NCBI GenBank assembly: GCA_021797775.1
Contig: JAJZZC010000001.1
Coordinates: forward strand, 1-64,000
From: Bacillota bacterium
GTDB taxonomy: Bacteria > Bacillota > Sulfobacillia > RBS10-35 > JAJYVN01
Direction: 5' to 3'
DNA: 64,000 bases
This document shows positions 20,142 through 29,960 of this stretch, piece by piece. Both the position numbers and the translations under genes were made by a program. Below the pieces are notes generated by a model. The model was not told where the DNA came from. It did not search any database and saw nothing but the letters and a program-made list of their open reading frames with translations. Numbering within the stretch: the stretch's first letter is position 1; each line of letters begins with the position of its first letter.

Positions 20142-22343
20142 ATGGCCTTGACGGGGGACGAATCGCCAGGCTCCGGTCCGCGCCTGACGCGGCGGCGCGC
20201 GTTAGGCTATGGTGCGCTGGTCGCCGGGGCGGTCGCGGCAGGCGGAGGGTCGGTCTCCACGGTCGCCGCGGCCGCGCCCACGGGGACGAACCCGGTCACC
20301 GTGGTGTGGTTCAACATCAACTGGCAGACCAACTGGAATCAAGCCGCGGTGACCCTGGTGCAGGACTTCACCGACGCGAATTTCAACTCCAAGCACAAGG
20401 GAATCCGCGCGCAGCCGACGACGGGGCCCTGGGGCAACGCCTCGGGCGTCTACGCGCAAGTGCTGGCGGGTGACGCGGCCAGCACGCCCGCCGTCCTCAG
20501 CAGTTGTTGCGGGGACTTCGCCATCGCCCTGCCCATGCTGGAGAATCTCAGTCCATGGTTTAGCAAGGACAACATCAACCCGCAGACCATGTACTCGCCC
20601 GGCCAGCTCCTCACCTTCACGGAACCGACGGGTCTGTACGGCGTGCCGGCGTACACCTGCGTGCAGCCGCTCTTCTACAGCCAGACGCTGTTGGATGACC
20701 TGGGGCTGGCTTACCCCGATCCAGCGTGGGACTACACCGAGGCCACCCGTCTCTGGCGTTCCATCGCCGGCAAGGCGAGCAATGGCCAGTGGCGCTACGG
20801 CAGCAGCATGCAGTGGTACCAGACGTATTTCGACGGAGGGCTATGGCTACTCAAGGGCTTTGGTGGGGAACTGATGGATCCGACCCGTACGCGCTGCCTG
20901 CTGGGAATGCCCGAATCCATCGCCGCAGCCAACTGGATTTATCCATTGATCTGGGACAAGGTGCTGATCAACCGCGGCGGCGCGGCGAACTGGACCAGCG
21001 TTGGCGGTCCCCTGCTCGCCGGCACGTGCGGCTTTACGCAGACCGCGGGCTTTGGGTTGAGCCACATGGCGGCCTATGTCGGCAACAAGATCAAGTGGGA
21101 CATCGTGCCCATGCCCTCGTGGCCCGTGCGGCGCGCCAGCAACGTGCAGGTGGACTACTTCGGCATGAACGCCGCATACCCGAACAAGGAGCTGGCGTGG
21201 GAACTGTTCAAGTTCCTCGCCGTCGACCAGGCCACTGAGGCCTTCGTCATCAAGCTGTCACTGACCGAGCCCAAGCTGCTGTCCATGTGGGATCAGTGGG
21301 AGGCGATCGTCACCGCGGCCGCGCCGCCGCTGCGCGGCAAGCAGTTGAAGTGGTACGCCATCGGCGCGCAGCAGGGTTGGGGTTTCGGGCACCAGTTTTG
21401 GAAGTATGACGACTCCACGGTGGAGTCCGCCATGGGCACGATCTTGGGCCAGATCTGGAATCATCAGATGGACCCCGCGGAGGGGTACCCGCTCCTCGCC
21501 AAGCAGATCGACGCGATGCAGGCGGCGGGACAGAAGACGAACGCCGTGTTGGCGACGGAGGAGGCTGCCCAAGCCAAGGCCCTGGCCGCCGTCAAGGTCG
21601 GACCCACCACCCAGTACCCCGCCCCCTCGATGACGGGGGTGGGAGTGCCACCGACCGAGGCCAAGAACCTGGTCGTCGTGGGGCCCGGTGGCAGCTACAC
21701 CCTCTTGGGTGACGGCTGGGACATGTGGTCGTCGTCCGACAACACCGTTTTCGCCTGCGCCCCGATGACCGCGACAGAGGGCGAATGGTCCTGCCGGGTC
21801 ACGATGGTGACCAACCTCACCTGCCCGCACCTGAGCCAGTGGTCCAAGGTCGGCATCGGGGCGTTCGGCGACTTGTCCGACGACAGCCCCGCGGCCTATC
21901 CCCACGTGACGGGCGCTCACCAGATCGAGTGGCAGTACCGTATCGTCCCCGGCCTTACACCCAGCGGCGCATCGGGCCTCTTACCGACCGGGGTGAAGAA
22001 TCTCATGGCTCTCAACACCAAGCCCGCAGCCAACTACCTCTTGGCACCCCTCTGGCTGAAGATCAGCCGCAAGGGACAGGAGTGGACCCCGTGGGCATCC
22101 ATGAATGGCAAGACCTGGACACAGATCAATCCGCCGGCCGTGGTGCGCATGGCGGGCTGCTGGGTCGGGATCTACGCGTGCGCCCACAATGGCAGTTTCG
22201 GGAACAAAGGGTACATCCGGGCCACCATCGACAACCTGAGTTTCACGCCGACACACTTCATGCAAATGGGTAATACCGGTACACCGCCAGCGGCGGGACC
22301 GGTACCCAAGAACTGGGCCACGATGACGCCCGCGGGAATGTGA
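20142..22343 (+). CDS. Extracellular solute-binding-like protein 2, Tat-type signal, C-terminal DUF1349/ConA-like domain
   Basis: RBS aaggagg; LTRRRALGYGALVAGAVAAGG; SBP body; C-terminus WTPWASMNGKTWTQINPP...MAGCWVGIYACAHNGS. Confidence 0.8.
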   Translation: MALTGDESPGSGPRLTRRRALGYGALVAGAVAAGGGSVSTVAAAAPTGTNPVTVVWFNINWQTNWNQAAVTLVQDFTDANFNSKHKGIRAQPTTGPWGNASGVYAQVLAGDAASTPAVLSSCCGDFAIALPMLENLSPWFSKDNINPQTMYSPGQLLTFTEPTGLYGVPAYTCVQPLFYSQTLLDDLGLAYPDPAWDYTEATRLWRSIAGKASNGQWRYGSSMQWYQTYFDGGLWLLKGFGGELMDPTRTRCLLGMPESIAAANWIYPLIWDKVLINRGGAANWTSVGGPLLAGTCGFTQTAGFGLSHMAAYVGNKIKWDIVPMPSWPVRRASNVQVDYFGMNAAYPNKELAWELFKFLAVDQATEAFVIKLSLTEPKLLSMWDQWEAIVTAAAPPLRGKQLKWYAIGAQQGWGFGHQFWKYDDSTVESAMGTILGQIWNHQMDPAEGYPLLAKQIDAMQAAGQKTNAVLATEEAAQAKALAAVKVGPTTQYPAPSMTGVGVPPTEAKNLVVVGPGGSYTLLGDGWDMWSSSDNTVFACAPMTATEGEWSCRVTMVTNLTCPHLSQWSKVGIGAFGDLSDDSPAAYPHVTGAHQIEWQYRIVPGLTPSGASGLLPTGVKNLMALNTKPAANYLLAPLWLKISRKGQEWTPWASMNGKTWTQINPPAVVRMAGCWVGIYACAHNGSFGNKGYIRATIDNLSFTPTHFMQMGNTGTPPAAGPVPKNWATMTPAGM

Positions 22344-22365
22344 TGCGGTCGCGCGGGTGCTGAAG

Positions 22366-22405
22366 GGCGGGCGCGTGCCACTCATCCAGGTGGCACGCGC
22401 CCGCC
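22366..22405. terminator. Perfect 16-bp hairpin after SBP2 (no U-tract)
   Basis: GGCGGGCGCGTGCCAC-8 nt-GTGGCACGCGCCCGCC. Confidence 0.65.
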
Positions 22406-22498
22406 GCCCCCGAGTCTGCCGTTCCACCGAGGGCACCGCCGCGCAGAGGGACCCCCGAGACGGATGCGGGTACCTTCTCGGGCAGCGGCCCTCGCTTG

Positions 22499-22515
22499 GC
22501 ACTGGGAGATTCAGG
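22499..22515 (-). repeat. Possible 5'-end relic of the MITE-like element
   Basis: CACTGgGAGATTCAGG matches the element end CACTGCGAGATTCAGG with one mismatch. Confidence 0.35.
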
Positions 22516-23103
22516 CGCCCGTGGGGTGACGGGGGCACTGACGGCCGTACGCGCCGAATTCGGCCTGTGGCGCAAGCGACTCGCCCAGAACGACGCGGCC
22601 CTGGGGCGCAGAGCGGGCAAGGGGTCGTCACGTATGTTGGCGCGCAAGAAGATGCTGGGAGGCGCTAACCAGCTGCAGGAGCCCGGCGTCCGAGACGCGC
22701 CCGCTGGGCGCGCGCAGCCCTTGCGCCGCGTGCAGGCTCGTCTAGGCTAGGTGCCACAGGCGGCGCCACCGGCGGTGCCCATGGGGCTCGTGCATCCTGG
22801 AGCGGATCGGGGGAGCTTGCGGCACTGCGGGCCTGCCCGTGGTTCGGGAGCAGCGGTTGACCCGGCACACTGCCGGCGGCGCGGCTTTGCCTGGCGGGCC
22901 GCCTCGGCCGCCCGTTCTGGTAGTCGCTTGGCTGCGCCCTGCCGCTGCCGGGAGGGGCGGCAGTCAACGGGCCGGGCGCAGCGGCCGGAGCGGCGGGGAT
23001 CTACGGTTTCGCCGTCTGCACGAGGTAGGTCGCCGCAGCGGGGTGAAGCACCGCCGTCGCGAACCGGAGGGGGGCGGTCCGATCGGTGCGAGAGCCGGGC
23101 ACG

Positions 23104-23520
23104 ATGGGGGCAACCGTCGAGGCGGTCGTCAGCCACTTGGAGCGGGCGGGGTGGGCGCGAGATGACGCGCGGCGGGGCCTCCGGGAACTCGGCTGGGAGG
23201 CGCTGTTGCCCGCGGTGGCGGGTGACCTGACCCCGGAGGCGGTGGCCGACGACCTGCGGCGCCACACGCGGTGCCAGATCTGCGGGCACCCGCTGCACCA
23301 GGTCGTAGGGGACGTCGACCTGCGCATCGCAGGCGTGGGGCGCATGGCGCGCCACCTGCCGCACACGGCGGCGTGCAGTTGCGGCTACGCGCGGCCGCTC
23401 GTCCCGGAGGTGTGGGCGGCCGTGGTGGGAGCGTACTTCCGCCGGCATCCGGAGGCGAACGAGGTCGACGTCGCGGCGCCGGGGTTTTGGACGGAAGCGG
23501 AGGGCGGCACGACGCGGTAG
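23104..23520 (+). CDS. Hypothetical protein with putative zinc-binding Cys/His cluster
   Basis: HTRCQICGHPLHQ...HLPHTAACSCGYARPLVPEVWAAVV; 138 aa. Confidence 0.5.
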   Translation: MGATVEAVVSHLERAGWARDDARRGLRELGWEALLPAVAGDLTPEAVADDLRRHTRCQICGHPLHQVVGDVDLRIAGVGRMARHLPHTAACSCGYARPLVPEVWAAVVGAYFRRHPEANEVDVAAPGFWTEAEGGTTR

Positions 23521-23656
23521 GCTGGGGCCCACGGGACGGAAGACGGTGCACCACGCACCGGGAGGGATCCACTGTCGGGGTCGAGGACCTGCAGGGGACC
23601 GTGCCGGCGCTCGGTCCCAGCGGGTCGATCCGTGAGGAACGGTCTCCGCGGGCTTC

Positions 23657-23693
23657 GGTGGAGGGGGCGGGCGTGCCACCCGCCCCCTCCACC
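23657..23693. terminator. Bidirectional hairpin terminator between converging ORFs
   Basis: GGTGGAGGGGGCGGG-7 nt-CCCGCCCCCTCCACC, 15 bp perfect. Confidence 0.65.
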
Positions 23694-24035
23694 TCAGACC
23701 CGGCGCAGCTTGCTCACCCGCTCGTCCGCCACCCACTCCACGACATACAGGTCGCCACGGCTGTCCACGCAGGCGGCGTGCGGTGCGATGAAGCGCCCCG
23801 GCTGGCGCTGACCGGCCGGGATGTTGGGCCAACCCGTGCGTTCCCATGCACCGGAGTCATCGCCCAAGTGGCAGACATGCCGGTCGTCGGCGTCGAGGAT
23901 GGTCACCCGTGCGTGCAGTTCGGGGACGACCAACTCCTCCCCGAACTGGTATGAGCAGCAGGGCAGGCGCAGTTCGCTCTGGATAAAGCCCATGTGCCGC
24001 CCGTCCAGCGTGATCGGCCTGCGCCCGCAATCGCC
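23694..24035 (-). pseudogene. C-terminal remnant of an NHL-repeat / 6-bladed beta-propeller protein
   Basis: ITLDGRHMGFIQSELRLPCCSYQFGEELVVPELHARVTILDADDRHVCHLGDDSGAWE...FIAPHAACVDSRGDLYVVEWVADERVSKLRRV; no N-terminal propeller blades upstream. Confidence 0.6.
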
Positions 24036-25041
24036 TGTGGCGCAAACGAATCGCCCAGAACAACGCGACCGTGAATGTACGACTGCTTCCCTCCCGTGTC
24101 GTACGGACGAAAACCGATGGTCGGGCGGCTTCGGCCGCGGAGCGCTGCTTTTTGGTACACATCGAGCAGGGCGGAGGAGGGTGTGCGAAAGCTGCGGGAG
24201 GCAGGGGCGGTCGTCGCCATCGTGTCCATCACGTGGCTGTTCGCGGTGGAGTGGTTTGCCGCGCGTCTGGGCGTTGCGCACTGCGCCGACACCAAGATGT
24301 TTGACAACGGCCGCATCGAACGCTCCGTCGCTCCGAACAAGCCGACATGGGTATCCGGCGGTGTCACCGCACGCTGGACATACGCTGGCGGCACCGAGTA
24401 GTGCGCCGCAGATCCGGGGCTTGCAGCCGGCCGCCCCGCGCCAGTTCCGCCCTTGTCAGGTGGAATCACAGCGCTCAGCATGGGACACCGTGCCGAGACG
24501 AGCCGAACCCCTCCCCTGCGAGCTGGCCGTCGCGCGTACCTCTGTGGTGGTTGCGGGCCTTGGTGGGCGGCGCCCCCGTCTCGCACCTCCCGGCCGATCA
24601 GCGCTCCCAACTCGGCGACCCACGCGCTCTCCTGTTCCCGTCGCTCCACCGCTGCCCTAACGATTTCCGCCGCTGCGCATGACCAGCCACACCAGCCGTC
24701 CCCGCCCCGCCCAGGCCGCGAGCGCTTCCCTTCGGCCCTCCGCACCCTTTGCTCGCCTCTGCCCATCGCCCCGTTCCCACGGCCCTCGGATCGTCCCTCG
24801 GAGCCGGCCCTCGGCGACGCCAAGGGCACTTCGCGGTGTCGCCCCTCATGGTCCCGCAGCGGCGGGCGCAACCACCCGCCGCCGACCGGGTCGCCGATCC
24901 CGCTCCCGGCCGTACCGGTCCCGGATCTTTGCCGAACGGTGCCGCGAGAGGGGGGCCGACGCGGCGCCCCGCCGGGCTCCCCCTCTCGCGCGCGCGGGCC
25001 GTGTCGCTACCCCCGCGGTCCGCTCGCGCCGCCGACCAGGG

Positions 25042-26169
25042 TCAGGGCTGTACGATCTGCTCCCCCGCCGTCAGCCCGCTCAGGACAGCCGTGGTGGAGT
25101 TGCCCTGCAGGCCGGTGGTCACCTGGACCTGGGTCACCACGCCCTTCTTGAGGACCTCGACGTAGTCCTGACCGTTGAGCTGCCGCACCACGTCGCTCGG
25201 CACGTAGAGCACATTCCGGGCCTGCCCGAGCACGATCAGCCCGCTGAACGGCTCGCCGAGGGTGAGGGTGTGCCTGGGCCCGTTGAGCGCCACCGTCACG
25301 GTCGGGGTGGGCACCACATTGCCGTTGGTGCTCTGCTCGACCTGTAGCACGGCAGCCTGTGAGGGCACGTATAGCGAGGCGACGTGCCCGCTGACGCGCT
25401 GGCCGCTGACGCCGTTGAGCGTCACCTCCACAGCCTGCCCCTTGTGCAACTCGGAGGCGGTGGTATTGCCGATGTCGGCGATCAGCGCCTGGCTGTATGG
25501 GTCACTGAGCGTCATCACCGGCTGGAAGGCGATGATCTGGTCGCCCAGCGAGTTCGCGATCTGGCTGATCTGCCCCGAGAAGGGCGCGACGATCTGGTTC
25601 TGGTCATAGGAGGCGACCAGCGTCGCCAGGTTCTGTTCGTCATGGTGCAGCGCGAGATCCGCCCGCGCCAAGGCCAGGGACTGCTGCTGCGCCTGCGCCG
25701 CGTCCGTGGGCGGAGCCGACTGATCCTGGAGTTGGACAGACTGGATATTCATCTTGTCCTGCTGCACGGCGTACTGGGCCGCCTGCACCTGGTAGATCAG
25801 CCCGCCGCTGTCAAGCGTGGCCAATACCTGGCCCTTTTTCACCATTTCCCCGTCATGCACAGACAGCGTGGCCAAGCGGCCGCTGATGGGGAAGTAGAGC
25901 TGGGCGACGTGCGTAGAGTTCACCTGACCCGCGATCTGGATCGACGAGGCGACGGCACCCCGCTGCACCGTGATCGTCGGGGGCGGCGGCTGCGGCGGGA
26001 TCTTCAGGCTGAGCTGCCCGAGCGACACCGGCTCGCTGGGGAGCAGGCCGCACCCGCCGGCCGCCAGCATGGCAAGCAGCAGCACGGCCCCTCCGAGCAC
26101 GGCACGGCGCGCACCACCCACTGGGTGGAGCGCCTGAGGCGGGTCATCGGGCCTAGGCCCGGCCGTCAT
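25042..26169 (-). CDS. HlyD/RND-type periplasmic adaptor (membrane fusion) lipoprotein
   Basis: Lipobox LLAMLAAGGCG; VQRGAVASSIQIAGQVNSTHVAQLYFPISGRLATLSVHDGEMVKKGQVLATLDS. Confidence 0.85.
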   Translation of the reverse strand: MTAGPRPDDPPQALHPVGGARRAVLGGAVLLLAMLAAGGCGLLPSEPVSLGQLSLKIPPQPPPPTITVQRGAVASSIQIAGQVNSTHVAQLYFPISGRLATLSVHDGEMVKKGQVLATLDSGGLIYQVQAAQYAVQQDKMNIQSVQLQDQSAPPTDAAQAQQQSLALARADLALHHDEQNLATLVASYDQNQIVAPFSGQISQIANSLGDQIIAFQPVMTLSDPYSQALIADIGNTTASELHKGQAVEVTLNGVSGQRVSGHVASLYVPSQAAVLQVEQSTNGNVVPTPTVTVALNGPRHTLTLGEPFSGLIVLGQARNVLYVPSDVVRQLNGQDYVEVLKKGVVTQVQVTTGLQGNSTTAVLSGLTAGEQIVQP

Positions 26170-26904
26170 CGCTTCGCGGCGCGGCCATCTGCACTCCCGG
26201 CTTCTGCCGTGGGCCAAGCCGCGCCTTCCTCCCTCCCTGTGTGATACGACGCAAACCCACCTTGGTAACCACCCGTGAGGCGCCGGCACCGGGGTGAGCG
26301 TCAGGGCAGAAACCCCTCGCGGCATGCGCGGCGGGCACGCACCCTCCACAGGCAGCGACTCGCCGGAAACCGTTTTGGGCACAGGCGCACATCCCTTGCC
26401 AGCCGGACTGTGCGTTCTGGCCGCGGACCCACGCCAGTTGGCCCGTTGGGCACGAGCCGGTAGCCGCGAACCCGCGTCCTCAGCCGCCGGATCCAGAGGT
26501 CCCCGCGCTCAGCGCACACCCTGGGGGCGCTCGCTACAAGAGCGATACGCCACACCCCCACCCGATTCCCCCAGGGGGGGCCCCCCGGTTCGCAGAAACG
26601 CCTGGGGGCTTCACGCGCCGCGCTGCGCTTGCCGGGCATACCCCGCCGCCGCGAGGACGGCGGCGCGCATACCCCGCGGGTCCGCCCGGCCGGCCTCGGC
26701 GATATCGAACGCGGTGCCGTGGTCCGGGGATGTGCGCACGATGGGCAAGCCCAGGGTGACGTTCACCCGCGCCCGCTGTGGCCATCCGCCACCTCCGCGC
26801 CGCCATGGTGCCCAGGCTCAAACACAGCCTGCGCCTCACCCCCGACGACCCACGCCCGTCGGTGGGCAGGGCGGTGCCCGCAGACGGGCTACGCCCCCGC
26901 CGCG

Positions 26905-27714
26905 CTACAGGGCGAAGACGCGGCGCAGATATTGGCGGCTCATCTTCAGGTCATCCACGGTGCGGCGCGTCAGCTTGGTCGCCGCCTCATACGTCGGCTC
27001 CCAGACGACGCGCACGTCCTGCTTCAGGGGCCGCACGACCTTGTCGATTGGCCGGTAGTCGATGTCGCCCTCACCGAAGTCCTCTAGCCACACCCCGCCC
27101 CGCATCTGCCGGACGTGCAACGTACGCAGCCGCTCCTTAAACTCCCCGAGCAACGCGGGCGCGTCGACGCCGGCCCGAACCAGCCATGCGGCGTCGGCGC
27201 ACAACCCCACGTTCTGCGCCGTCGTATGAGCCAACAGGAAGCGTAGCTCGCGCGCGCCGTCCCGGCTCAGCGCCTCGTCGTTATGCAGCCCGAGATAGAC
27301 GCCGCGACGGCCCAGGCCGGCGCCCAGTTCCTCGATCTTGCCGGCCAGCTTGGTCAGCTGCTCCTCGCTGCGCGGGCCGGCCGCCGGAGCCGGGGTGAAG
27401 CTCACGCCCATAAACTGGATATCACGGGCCTTGGCGCGCTGGGCGCAGGCGCCGATGTTCAGCAGATCCTTGGCCGCGCTTTGCTCGCTCAATTCGGCCT
27501 GCTGCCAGGCCGTCCACATCTGTTGGTTGTCCACCCGCAGGGCGGCGGAAAACGCCTCCGCGGTCTGATTCGTCGCAAAGTACTTGTCTAGGCAACCCTC
27601 CACGGCGGTGAACTGACCGACGGACATCTCCGCCAGGCAGGCCCGCATGTCGGTGTCGCGCCCCTGCTGCTGGTACAGGACCAAGGAAACCGCCAGCCCG
27701 CGGTACAACGGCAC
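26905..27714 (-). CDS. Sugar phosphate isomerase/epimerase-like TIM-barrel protein
   Basis: LAGKIEELGAGLGRRGVYLGLHNDEA...VGLCADAAWLVRAGVDAPALLGEFKERLRTLHVRQMRGGVWLEDFGEGDIDYRPI. Confidence 0.8.
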   Translation of the reverse strand: MPLYRGLAVSLVLYQQQGRDTDMRACLAEMSVGQFTAVEGCLDKYFATNQTAEAFSAALRVDNQQMWTAWQQAELSEQSAAKDLLNIGACAQRAKARDIQFMGVSFTPAPAAGPRSEEQLTKLAGKIEELGAGLGRRGVYLGLHNDEALSRDGARELRFLLAHTTAQNVGLCADAAWLVRAGVDAPALLGEFKERLRTLHVRQMRGGVWLEDFGEGDIDYRPIDKVVRPLKQDVRVVWEPTYEAATKLTRRTVDDLKMSRQYLRRVFAL

Positions 27715-28028
27715 CCTACCCCTCTCGTGCTTGCACCCGTCGTCGAGCAGGGCGGTGGGTCGCGCCCGCCCCGCCCACCCGCAAGCGGAGACTTCGCCGT
27801 CAGAGGTCGGGCGGACCTTCCTGTCGCGCGGAACGAGGAGCGGGATGTTCGGGGACGAGGCCCGTCGGCGGCCGGCAGACCGTGCGGCGGAAGCCCTCGG
27901 CGCGCGCCCCCCGGAGAAGAGCACCTGCGGTCTTTGCCGCGTCACGGGGCCTTGGTCTGGTGGTGATGGCGCGCCAGCCGGCACCGAGCCACTGTGGGTG
28001 CACGCGTTCTGACGGCGCGCGGCGAACC

Positions 28029-28055
28029 CCGCCGTCCCGGCGCGCGGGACGGCGG
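28029..28055. repeat. 10-bp hairpin downstream of the UppP/epimerase intergenic boundary
   Basis: CCGCCGTCCC-7 nt-GGGACGGCGG. Confidence 0.5.
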
Positions 28056-28795
28056 CCGTGCAGCGCGTGAGGACGGATCCGACCGCGCACCGCCGCGGCG
28101 CGCCCCGCGGCGAAGAGTGGCCCCTGTGTCTCTCACCGCCGTCCACGGGGTGAGCCCACGGCTCGGCGACGCCGGGGGACGGGCTCCCGTTGCCGGGCCC
28201 GGCCGGGCCCGGGGCGCTGGACCGAGCGCTCGCGGCCACAAGCTCGCGCCGCCTCCCCCGGTGGCCGTCGGGGGACATCCAGTGCCCGCCACCACCCTCA
28301 CGGGGCGCGGGGTGGGGCGCCGCGACGGCGCGGGTACCCGAGGGGCCGTAACCGGCCCCTGTGGGCCGGAAGGAGGTGCCGGCGGTCGCGCGAAGACCCG
28401 ATCGATCCGCGGCGCAGCCGCACAGGTGGGGGGATCCGGGGTGGCTGCGCGCCAGCCCGCGCGGTTGCGCCGCGGGCCAAGCCACCGTTACCATACGTCG
28501 GAAGGGCGCGAATGGCGGCGGCTGCCCCGGGGAGGGTGCCGGCAAAGCCCGGTGCGGAGCGGATCGGTCGTGCTCCGCGCTGGGCGGGACCATCAAGGCT
28601 GGCCGTCTGCCACCCATGGCAAGTGGTGTGGCTACGCCCCCCGGCTGCAGGGCAAGCATTGTTGCTGAAGCGCCTGTCCTGTGGTACCTCTTTGGGTGCG
28701 GACGGAACCTGCGAAACCTGCGGCGGGCCCTCTGCGGTGCCTGCCCCGAGGGCGGTGTGCCGGTGGTCGTAGCCCACAGCGCTTCCGGGCTCTCC

Positions 28796-29623
28796 ATGCT
28801 CCACGCCGTCATCCTCAGCGCGCTGCAGGGCTTCACCGAGCTATTTCCCTTCTCCAGTCTCGGGGTGCAGGTCATCGTGCCCCGGCTGCTGCACTGGAAC
28901 TTCATCCAGTCCAGCCCGCAGTTCCTCCCCTTCGTCGTCAGCCTGCACGTCGGCACGGCCCTCGGCCTCCTCCTCTATTTCTGGCGTGACTGGCTCCGGC
29001 TCATCCGCGCCTGGTGGGACAGCCTGCGGGACGAGCTGGCCTCGGTGCGGCGCGTGCCCGAGCAGAAGACCATCTGGCTGCTCATCGTGGCGACGATCCC
29101 GGCGGGGCTCGTCGGCTTGGCCTTCCGCCATCCCCTGGCGCGCCTGTTCGCCGCGCCGCTGGCCGCAGCGGTCATGCTCATCGTCAACGGCGCGATCATG
29201 GCTTTGGGCGAGCGCATGGTGCGGCACCGTGAAGAGGACATTGCGGGCATGGGCTTCGGCCAGGCGGTGGGCATCGGTGTCTCGCAGGTGCTGGCCCTGG
29301 TGCCCGGGCTCTCCCGCTCCGGCGTAACCATGGTCGGCGGCCTCTCGGTGGGTCTCAGCTATGAGACCGCCGCCCGCTTCTCGTTCCTCATGGCCACCCC
29401 CATCATCCTCGCGGCCGGCGCGCTGGAGGTGAAGCACCTCCACGGGGGGGCCCACGGCCTGCTGCACCAAGCCGCCGTCGGCTTCGTGGTCGCGGCTGTC
29501 GTCGCCTACCTATCGGTCCGCTACCTCATGCGCTACTTCCAGACCCAGCGCCTGCTGCCGCTGGCGATCATCAGTGCGGCCGCGGGCGTGCTGTTTACCG
29601 CCCTCCTCCTCGCGGGGGTGTAG
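28796..29623 (+). CDS. uppP: Undecaprenyl-diphosphate phosphatase-like protein (UppP/BacA family), atypical active-site loop
   Basis: LQGFTELFPFSSLGV and LVPGLSRSGVTMVGGLSVGLSYETAARFSFLMATPII. Confidence 0.85.
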   Translation: MLHAVILSALQGFTELFPFSSLGVQVIVPRLLHWNFIQSSPQFLPFVVSLHVGTALGLLLYFWRDWLRLIRAWWDSLRDELASVRRVPEQKTIWLLIVATIPAGLVGLAFRHPLARLFAAPLAAAVMLIVNGAIMALGERMVRHREEDIAGMGFGQAVGIGVSQVLALVPGLSRSGVTMVGGLSVGLSYETAARFSFLMATPIILAAGALEVKHLHGGAHGLLHQAAVGFVVAAVVAYLSVRYLMRYFQTQRLLPLAIISAAAGVLFTALLLAGV

Positions 29624-29960
29624 GCGGGTCGCCCGCTTGTGGCGCGTGGCCAACCACCGTCGCAGCGCCGTGGCGGGGATGGGCCTCCTGCCCACCTCGC
29701 CACGGCGGGGTCCACGGTTGCTTGTCGCCGGTCTGCTACAATGCCGGTGACGGCTGTGGTCACACTTGGCCCGCCTGCCGGCAGGGGATCAGGCGGAGCA
29801 CGGCGACCGTCCAGGGCGTCGCGGGCGGGCGCCTGTGCGGCCAGCTTGCGGGTCGGGAACACGCAGAGGCGGCCCGGGACGGTCCCGTGATGCCCGTAGC
29901 CCCGGCTTGCGGCCCGGATGAGCACCAAGGCCGCCCGGAGGGCGACCCCGTAAGGAGCGG

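Noticed and set aside
28301-28795. N-terminal extension of the UppP ORF and the overlapping ORFs 27994-28668
   Set aside because: No conserved content; UppP homology begins at ATG 28796.
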